Source of the DNA: CAYIEH01 sp964362385
GTDB lineage: Bacteria > Patescibacteriota > Minisyncoccia > UBA6257 > UBA9933
Reading direction: 5' to 3'
Assembly: GCA_964362385.1 (NCBI GenBank)
Contig: CAYIEH010000019.1
Span: 1 to 11,365 of the forward strand
DNA: 11,365 bases
Shown: positions 1 through 4,682 of the stretch, piece after piece
How the letters are laid out: every line of letters begins with the position of its first letter
Position numbering within the stretch: the first letter of the stretch is position 1
Position numbers and translations under genes: made by a program
The notes under the pieces: model-generated
Seen by the model: only the letters and a program-made list of their open reading frames with translations
Database searches by the model: none
Told to the model about the DNA's origin: nothing

Positions 1-563
1 GACTGGAACTGATCGCTATTTATTGTTTTTTCCGCCAATCTAAAACTGTCGGTGGCGACAACTTTTAACAAGCCCATTTGAAAATCAAACAGCGCGCCGT
101 TTAATTCCGGCCTTATTGACGATGTTTGGGCCGCATTTATAACAGATAAAAGCGTCTCTTTTAAAATTTTATTGTTAATTTCCAAAAATTCTTCTTTATT
201 TTCTATTTTTGGAACAATAGGAAATTCTTCTTTTTTAATTCCTTGTATTTTTGCCTGATAATTTTCTGTTTTTATTAATAAATTATAATCTTTTGTTTCT
301 AAATTTATTCTTTCGTTTTCTATGTTATTAATTATCGTGGAAATAATACCCAATGGGATAGTAAGTTCGCCGTCTTTAACTACTTTTGCCGGCACAAAAC
401 TAGTTATCGCTATTTCCAGATTAGTTGATGATAATTTTATTTTATTATCAATTGTTTCTATCAAAAAATTTCTTAAAATCGGCAGTGTTAAATTTTCAGA
501 ACTGATTTTACCGAGAATATTTAATCCTTCTTTTAAATTAGATTTTAAAACAATTAATTCCAT
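1..563 (-). CDS. dnaN: DNA polymerase III beta subunit (sliding clamp), 3' end beyond the window
   Basis: This is the ring-shaped clamp that tethers the replicative polymerase to DNA and recruits ligase and repair partners. Only the first 187 residues are present, because the window edge cuts the gene. Reading the minus strand from ATG at 563-561 gives MELIVLKSNL, then family landmarks: LPILRNFLIE (27-36), TNLEIAI (47-53), IPLGIISTII (69-78), EEFPIVPKI (112-120), and RPELNGALFDF followed by LKVVATDSFRLAEKTI (151-181). These cover domain 1 and the start of domain 2. No Shine-Dalgarno site precedes the ATG; a weak -10-like TATTAA lies six bases upstream. It sits downstream of dnaA in the same direction, the classic dnaA-dnaN order, separated by a 144-base spacer with origin features. 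Identification is secure; the missing part is typically about half of the protein. Confidence 0.95.
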   Translation of the reverse strand, partial: MELIVLKSNLKEGLNILGKISSENLTLPILRNFLIETIDNKIKLSSTNLEIAITSFVPAKVVKDGELTIPLGIISTIINNIENERINLETKDYNLLIKTENYQAKIQGIKKEEFPIVPKIENKEEFLEINNKILKETLLSVINAAQTSSIRPELNGALFDFQMGLLKVVATDSFRLAEKTINSDQFQ

Positions 564-570
564 AAGATGT

Positions 571-638
571 TAATAACTATTATTTATATTAAATTAATAA
601 TTTGTAGTAGTAGTTAGGGGATCGATTTTTGTGGATAA
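571..638 (-). other. Probable origin unwinding region: DnaA box, G-tract, TAG trinucleotides and A/T stretch
   Basis: On the minus strand the order is TTATCCACA (638-630, perfect DnaA box), a nine-base linker, CCCC (620-617), TAA, CTACTACTA (613-605), then an almost pure A/T stretch to 571 just ahead of dnaN. The plus strand therefore has three TAG units in tandem. This matches the layout of the basal unwinding system described at Bacillus subtilis oriC: DnaA box, GC-rich cluster, DnaA-trio, unwinding site. There too it lies between dnaA and dnaN. Only one perfect box is seen, where other origins often have two. The sequence elements are observed; function as the melting site is inferred. Confidence 0.65.
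630..638 (-). promoter_or_regulatory. DnaA box, perfect TTATCCACA
   Basis: The minus strand reads TTATCCACA, an exact match to the consensus DnaA-binding 9-mer. It is the only perfect match in the dnaN-dnaA spacer. Confidence 0.8.
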
Positions 639-707
639 CTATAAAATCAATATTTAGTATAAGGATATTTTTAAATTAAACATAGTGGATTTCCTGTTAA
701 TAATTTA

Positions 708-2066
708 TTATTTATTGTTGATTATTTCCTTGATTAAAATAATTTTATTATTTATTCCCTGATTATCATTAATCTTTATCCCCATTTTTTCACAGGCATG
801 GATTACTGTTGTGTGATCCCTTTTCCCCAGCTTATGCCCGATATCAGAATAAGACATTCCCAATAAATCTTTTAAAAGGAACATGGTAATTTGGCGCGGC
901 TCAATAACCTCTTTTCTTCTGGAATGATCCACGAGATCTTTTTCGGTAAGTTCAAAAAAATTGGCGACAATCTGAATAATTTGATTAGGCGTAATATTTT
1001 TAAACGACTGTTTAACGGTTTTGTTGATAATTTCTTCTATAAGGCCGTTTGTCAGCTCAACGTTCTTAACCTCCTGATAAAAAATGATTTTATTCAAAAC
1101 ACCCTCTAATTCCCTGATATTTCTTTGAATTTTTGAAGCAATCAACTGGCTGATGTTTTCCGGCAAAAAGGCGCCTTTTTCCTGAAGCTTTGTCTTGATA
1201 ATCGCCAGGCGCATTTCATAATCGGGATAGGAAATGTCCGCAATCATGCCGCCGCTGAATCGGGACCTTAGCCTTTCTTCCAAAACAGGAGTCGCTTGGG
1301 GCGGCCGATCCGATGAAATAACAATTTGTTTATTGTCCTCGTATAAAGAATTAAAAGTGTGAAAAAATTCTTCTTCGCTTCTTTCTTTGCCTGCGACAAA
1401 CTGGATGTCGTCAACAATCAAAACATCAACGCTTCTGTATTTTTCTTTTACATCATCCATCCTTTTATTTCTAATCGCGGAAACAACATCGTTAACGAAT
1501 TTCTCGGAAGGAACATATCTTACTTTTATTTTATTTTTGTAGATATTTTTAATTTCATTGCCGATTGCCTGAAGGAGATGGGTTTTCCCGAGTCCGGTGC
1601 CGCCGTAAATAAAAAACGGATTATATTTTCTCCCGACGTCTTTAATGACCGCCGAAGAAGCGGCATAGGCCAGTTCATTGGAAGAACCGACAATAAAAGA
1701 TTTTAAATTATATTTTGGATGAAGATTTGTTTCGGGATCAACTTTAAATTCTTCAAAGATTGTTTGCGGCAATTGGGGCTTCTTGGTTTCACTGACGCCA
1801 ATTTTTTGCTCCGACATTGCCGGCACAACGGTGTAGCGGACCTTCCTGACGGAAGAATCCATAGAAATAAAAGTTTCTAAAATAACTTTATGGTATTTAT
1901 TTTCCACCCATTCCTTGGCAAAATTATTTCCCAAGGCAACAATTGCTTCCCCTTCGGAGGTTTTATCAATTAAGCGGCTGTTTTTAAACCATGTAAGAAA
2001 ATTAGGCCTTGAAATTTGGAGTTCTAATTCCGCTAAAATTGATTGCCAAAGTTTTTCCGTGTCCAT
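708..2066 (-). CDS. dnaA: Chromosomal replication initiator protein DnaA
   Basis: DnaA is the ATP-dependent initiator that binds DnaA boxes, melts the origin and loads the helicase. The 452 residues are a normal length. Domain I (about 1-75, LWQSILAELELQIS...FLTWF) mediates oligomerisation and helicase contact, and a short linker follows to about 115. The AAA+ core has Walker A GGTGLGKT (155-162), Walker B LIVDD (216-220), sensor I IVISSDR (248-254), the RLRSRF box with the arginine finger (265-270) and sensor II NIRELEG (316-322). Domain IV (about 355-452) carries the box-recognition signature with RKEVIEPRQ and KRDHTTVIHACEK (about 415-427). All key residues are intact. The start is ATG at 2066; TATAAA lies five bases before it, with a second promoter candidate about 85 bases upstream. 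A perfect DnaA box upstream suggests autoregulation (inferred). Confidence 0.98.
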   Translation of the reverse strand: MDTEKLWQSILAELELQISRPNFLTWFKNSRLIDKTSEGEAIVALGNNFAKEWVENKYHKVILETFISMDSSVRKVRYTVVPAMSEQKIGVSETKKPQLPQTIFEEFKVDPETNLHPKYNLKSFIVGSSNELAYAASSAVIKDVGRKYNPFFIYGGTGLGKTHLLQAIGNEIKNIYKNKIKVRYVPSEKFVNDVVSAIRNKRMDDVKEKYRSVDVLIVDDIQFVAGKERSEEEFFHTFNSLYEDNKQIVISSDRPPQATPVLEERLRSRFSGGMIADISYPDYEMRLAIIKTKLQEKGAFLPENISQLIASKIQRNIRELEGVLNKIIFYQEVKNVELTNGLIEEIINKTVKQSFKNITPNQIIQIVANFFELTEKDLVDHSRRKEVIEPRQITMFLLKDLLGMSYSDIGHKLGKRDHTTVIHACEKMGIKINDNQGINNKIILIKEIINNK

Positions 2067-2071
2067 CTTGA

Positions 2072-2077
2072 TTTATA
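2072..2077 (-). promoter_or_regulatory. Possible -10 element close to the dnaA start
   Basis: The minus strand reads TATAAA, then TCAAG, then the dnaA ATG. If used, transcription would start at or next to the ATG and give a leaderless mRNA. No good -35 is seen 16-18 bases upstream, so this is tentative. Confidence 0.35.
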
Positions 2078-2131
2078 ATCCGCAACCCCGATCTAATTTA
2101 AGAAAGATTTAAGGATTATTTAAAGCTTAAG

Positions 2132-2159
2132 TTGTTATCCCTTATTCTCTTTTTATAAT
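2132..2159 (+). promoter_or_regulatory. Candidate sigma70-type promoter for rpmH-rnpA
   Basis: TTGTTA at 2132-2137, a 16-base spacer, then a perfect TATAAT at 2154-2159. It would start the rpmH-rnpA transcript near 2166 with a leader of about 120 bases that includes the DnaA box at 2204-2212. Its -10 overlaps the -10 of the divergent dnaA promoter candidate. Confidence 0.5.
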
Positions 2160-2180
2160 GGCAATTAGTCAAATCGCCAA
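2152..2180 (-). promoter_or_regulatory. Candidate promoter for dnaA
   Basis: The minus strand reads TTGGCG (2180-2175), a 17-base spacer, then TATAAA (2157-2152). The transcript would start near 2145, about 80 bases before the dnaA ATG. The perfect DnaA box at 2204-2212 lies 23 bases upstream of the -35, a fitting place for DnaA to regulate its own gene. Confidence 0.5.
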
Positions 2181-2203
2181 AAGTGATAAAGATGAGGATT
2201 ACT

Positions 2204-2212
2204 TGTGGATAA
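2204..2212 (-). promoter_or_regulatory. DnaA box, perfect TTATCCACA, between dnaA and rpmH
   Basis: The minus strand reads TTATCCACA, identical and in the same orientation as the box at 630-638. With that one it brackets dnaA, as in origins split across the gene. It could serve the origin, dnaA autoregulation, or both. Confidence 0.75.
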
Positions 2213-2287
2213 CCAATTTAACAAATTAACGGCCTATATAAAATCACGCCTTGTTTTTTGACTATAACTCTATTAAGATTACTTTTA

Positions 2288-2422
2288 ATGTCAATAACTT
2301 ATCAACCCAAAAAAAGAAAGAGAAGAAAATCTCACGGCTTTCTTAGGCGCTCTAGGACGTCGGGCGGAAAGAGGGTTTTAAAAAGAAGAAGACAAAGAGG
2401 AAGAAAAAGAATAGCCGTGTAA
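2288..2422 (+). CDS. rpmH: 50S ribosomal protein L34
   Basis: L34 is a very small, arginine/lysine-rich protein of the large ribosomal subunit that contacts 23S rRNA. The 44-residue reading frame begins MSITYQPKKRKRRKSHGF and ends GGKRVLKRRRQRGRKRIAV. This matches the family pattern throughout: TYQP near the start, a central basic HGF segment, and a GRKVLKRRRxKGRKRL-like tail. Length is normal. The ATG at 2288 is chosen because it starts the conserved protein. No clear Shine-Dalgarno site is visible. It is followed after 39 bases by rnpA in the same direction, the near-universal rpmH-rnpA pair beside dnaA. Confidence 0.96.
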   Translation: MSITYQPKKRKRRKSHGFLRRSRTSGGKRVLKRRRQRGRKRIAV

Positions 2423-2461
2423 TTTATTTAGCCCCATTTAATTGGCGGGGACAGACGGGAA

Positions 2462-2785
2462 ATGCTGGCAAAAAATTACAAACTTCCAATTAGGAATTTC
2501 TTATTAAAAAAACCCAAGACGTTTTCCCGGTCTGTAAATTTTATTATAAGGATGATGCCGAACGTTCTTTCTTTCGGCCGCTTCGGAGTAATTATCAGCA
2601 AAAAAGTCGCCTCCAAGGCGACTAAGCGGAATCAAATCAAAAGAATAATTTTTAATTTTATTAAGGTTAATAAAATTCATCTTCAGCCCGGCCGCGATAT
2701 TTTAATAACAGTTCTGCCAAAAGCAGATTCTTTGGATAAAAAAGAAATTGAAAAAAATCTAAAAACCGAACTTAAAAAAATTTAA
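2462..2785 (+). CDS. rnpA: Ribonuclease P protein component
   Basis: This is the protein subunit of RNase P. It binds the catalytic RNA and the tRNA 5' leader so that mature tRNA 5' ends can be made. The protein has 107 residues, within the usual range of about 100-125. The central FGVIISKKV (41-49) and following KATKRNQIKR (52-61) are the family's RNR signature helix, and GRDILITVLPKA (77-88) is the conserved strand after it. The N-terminal half is weakly conserved, as usual. The ATG at 2462 follows a GGGA-containing stretch too close to be a good ribosome site, so start and expression may depend on coupling to rpmH. Unlike in many bacteria, yidD and yidC do not follow; the next gene is convergent. 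Confidence 0.93.
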   Translation: MLAKNYKLPIRNFLLKKPKTFSRSVNFIIRMMPNVLSFGRFGVIISKKVASKATKRNQIKRIIFNFIKVNKIHLQPGRDILITVLPKADSLDKKEIEKNLKTELKKI

Positions 2786-2789
2786 ATCT

Positions 2790-2820
2790 AAAAAACCGAG
2801 CGGGATAAAGCATCCTGCGG
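2790..2820 (-). terminator. Rho-independent terminator after rel
   Basis: On the minus strand a hairpin forms between GCAGGAT (2818-2812) and ATCCCGC (2806-2800), with loop GCTTT and one G-U pair. It is extended by GG/CC with a small bulge and followed directly by six T (2795-2790). It begins within five bases of the rel stop codon. The plus strand has no T-run after the hairpin, so it should act mainly on the minus-strand transcript. Confidence 0.65.
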
Positions 2821-2824
2821 CAAA

Positions 2825-4579
2825 TCAAAGCAATCGATAATTTATTTCTTTTACTCCGTCCACATTTTTTAATTTCAAAATCAACCTCTCTATTTTTTCT
2901 TTATCGCCAACATCGCACACAACTTTAATAAAAGGAAGAACGTTTGTTTTTAAAACAATAATATTTGAAATATTAATGTGAGACCGGGAAACGACCGCGG
3001 AAATATCTTTTAGAAGACCGATTCTGTCAACGACGGCAATTTTTAATTCTGTTTGACGCGGTTTTTTTAAAAGCCCCGAAGAATCTTTTTTAAGAGCGAC
3101 TTTAATTCTTCTTTTGGCTCCCTCGGTTTTTACGAATTTAAGCCACGATTCCGACGGCCTTTTGCTTTTTTGAGTCAGAATTTCAATCATGTCGCCGGAC
3201 TGAATCTGATAGTCCAAGGACATAATTTTATTGTTTATTTTCGCTCCCACGCACTGGTCGCCGATTTGGGTATGAATTTGATAGGCAAAATCAACGGGCG
3301 TTGACCCTAACGGCAAATCAATTGCTTCCCCCTTTGGCGTGATGGCAAAAACCCTGTCTTTTAAAAAGTCTATTTTTAACGACTTTAAAAATTCTTTGGA
3401 ATTGGTAAAGTCTTTTTGCCAGTTTCTTAACTGCTGGACCCATCTTAGCTCTTTTTTATCCGCAAAAACCGGTTTTCTTTCCAAAAAACCATCAGTGGTT
3501 TTTGCCTGGGTGTAAGCCCAGTGAGCGGCAATTCCGTTTTCAGCCTCTTCGTGCATTTTAACAGTCCTGACCTGAATCTCCGCGATTTTATTATCAATGC
3601 AAAAAACCGTTGTATGGAGGCTTTGATAGCCGTTTGGTTTCGGAAGCGCGATGTAGTCTTTTATTCTTCCGGGCAGCGGCGGCCAAAGCTGGTGGATTAC
3701 TCCCAGCGCGGCATAGCATTCTTCCACCGTGTTGACCACAATTCTCATTGCGACAAGATCGTATATTTGGTCCAAGTTCATATCAAACCGCAATAATTTT
3801 TTATACAAACTAGAAATTCTTTTGGCGCGGGAATCTATTTTTACCGGAACGATATTATTTTTCTTAAGAGCTTCCTCAACAACCAACTTTACTTTTTCCA
3901 AATATTTTTCTTGTTCTTCATAGCGATCCCCGATATTTTCTATTATCCATTTATATTCCTGAGGATGAAGATACGGAAATGCCAAATCCTCCAACTCTCC
4001 GGCCAAACTTTGCATTCCCAATCTGTAAGCTATGGGAGAGTAAATTTCCGAAGTTTCTAAAGCGATTCGTTTTTGTTTTTGAACAGGAAGAGCGCTCAAT
4101 GTTTTTATATTATGAAGGCGATCGGCTAATTTAATAAAAACCACCCTCAAGTCTTCGCTGATCGCCAAAACCATTTTCCTAAGATTTTCAGCCCGATGTT
4201 TTAATTTCGCGTCTTCCTTTTTTTCTCCCCGATATTTTAGTTTTCCCAATTTTGTGACGCCGTTTACCAAAAACGCGATTTCTTCCCCGAAATTATTTTT
4301 TATGTCTTCAAAAGAGTTTTCCGTGTCTTCAATGACGTCATGAAGAAGGCCGGCGGCAATCGTTGGAGCATCTAAATTCCACTCGGCCAATTTCAGGGCC
4401 GCTTCGTAGGGGTGGATAAAAAACGGGTCGCCGGATTTTCTTTTCTGGCCGGAATGAGCTCTTTCAGAAAATTCATAAGCTTTTTTAATCAGCAATTTAT
4501 TGCCTTCTGAAAGATTTTGCCTGGTTTTAATAATTTCCAACAATTTATTCAGTTGGGGTTTTTGAACCGAGGAGTCCAT
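2825..4579 (-). CDS. rel: RelA/SpoT-family (p)ppGpp synthetase/hydrolase, short form
   Basis: This enzyme makes and degrades the alarmone (p)ppGpp from ATP and GDP/GTP. Using ATG at 4579 it has 584 residues. The hydrolase HD domain is complete: AHSGQKRKSGDPFFIHP (41-57), HDVIEDT (80-86), ENLRKM (131-136), ADRLHN (152-157). The synthetase domain has RIKDYIALPKPNGYQSLHT (305-323), EIQVRT (334-339) and HWAY (353-356). A TGS domain spans about 408-468 and a C-terminal ACT domain about 512-584. Only some 45 residues join TGS to ACT, where long Rel proteins have a helical domain and a zinc-finger/conserved-cysteine domain; these appear lost. An upstream in-frame TTG at 4636 would add 19 residues but overlaps a promoter candidate, so ATG is preferred. 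A terminator follows the TGA stop. Both activities are predicted to be intact. Confidence 0.93.
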   Translation of the reverse strand: MDSSVQKPQLNKLLEIIKTRQNLSEGNKLLIKKAYEFSERAHSGQKRKSGDPFFIHPYEAALKLAEWNLDAPTIAAGLLHDVIEDTENSFEDIKNNFGEEIAFLVNGVTKLGKLKYRGEKKEDAKLKHRAENLRKMVLAISEDLRVVFIKLADRLHNIKTLSALPVQKQKRIALETSEIYSPIAYRLGMQSLAGELEDLAFPYLHPQEYKWIIENIGDRYEEQEKYLEKVKLVVEEALKKNNIVPVKIDSRAKRISSLYKKLLRFDMNLDQIYDLVAMRIVVNTVEECYAALGVIHQLWPPLPGRIKDYIALPKPNGYQSLHTTVFCIDNKIAEIQVRTVKMHEEAENGIAAHWAYTQAKTTDGFLERKPVFADKKELRWVQQLRNWQKDFTNSKEFLKSLKIDFLKDRVFAITPKGEAIDLPLGSTPVDFAYQIHTQIGDQCVGAKINNKIMSLDYQIQSGDMIEILTQKSKRPSESWLKFVKTEGAKRRIKVALKKDSSGLLKKPRQTELKIAVVDRIGLLKDISAVVSRSHINISNIIVLKTNVLPFIKVVCDVGDKEKIERLILKLKNVDGVKEINYRLL

Positions 4580-4591
4580 AAATTTATCTAA

Positions 4592-4620
4592 AATATAGGG
4601 CAAAAAAAGGAGAAATACAA
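4592..4620 (-). promoter_or_regulatory. Candidate promoter for rel
   Basis: The minus strand reads TTGTAT (4620-4615), 17 bases, then TATATT (4597-4592). The start point would be about six bases before the ATG at 4579, giving an almost leaderless mRNA. This placement also argues against the upstream TTG start at 4636. Confidence 0.45.
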
Positions 4621-4682
4621 TCCTATATTTTGTCAAGCCAGAAAAAGCCTTTGTTTAAGCGATGTTTAATTTTTAATTGGGA

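Noticed and set aside
2297..2307. An additional DnaA box near the rpmH start (TTATCAACC)
   Set aside because: Two mismatches to the consensus, and it lies inside rpmH coding sequence.
2796..2820. Terminator for rnpA on the plus strand
   Set aside because: The hairpin is not followed by a T-run on the plus strand; the T-run is on the minus-strand side, so it was assigned to rel.
2825..2827. TGA read as glycine (SR1/Gracilibacteria code)
   Set aside because: The Rel ACT domain ends naturally at this TGA and a terminator follows within five bases, so TGA acts as a stop.
4580..4636. A 19-residue N-terminal extension of Rel from a TTG start at 4636
   Set aside because: It reads through a promoter candidate (TTGTAT-N17-TATATT), has no ribosome site, and the family pattern begins after the ATG at 4579.
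4631..4636. TTGACA as a -35 for rel
   Set aside because: Perfect hexamer but no -10-like sequence at 15-19 bases; the TTGTAT/TATATT pair fits better.
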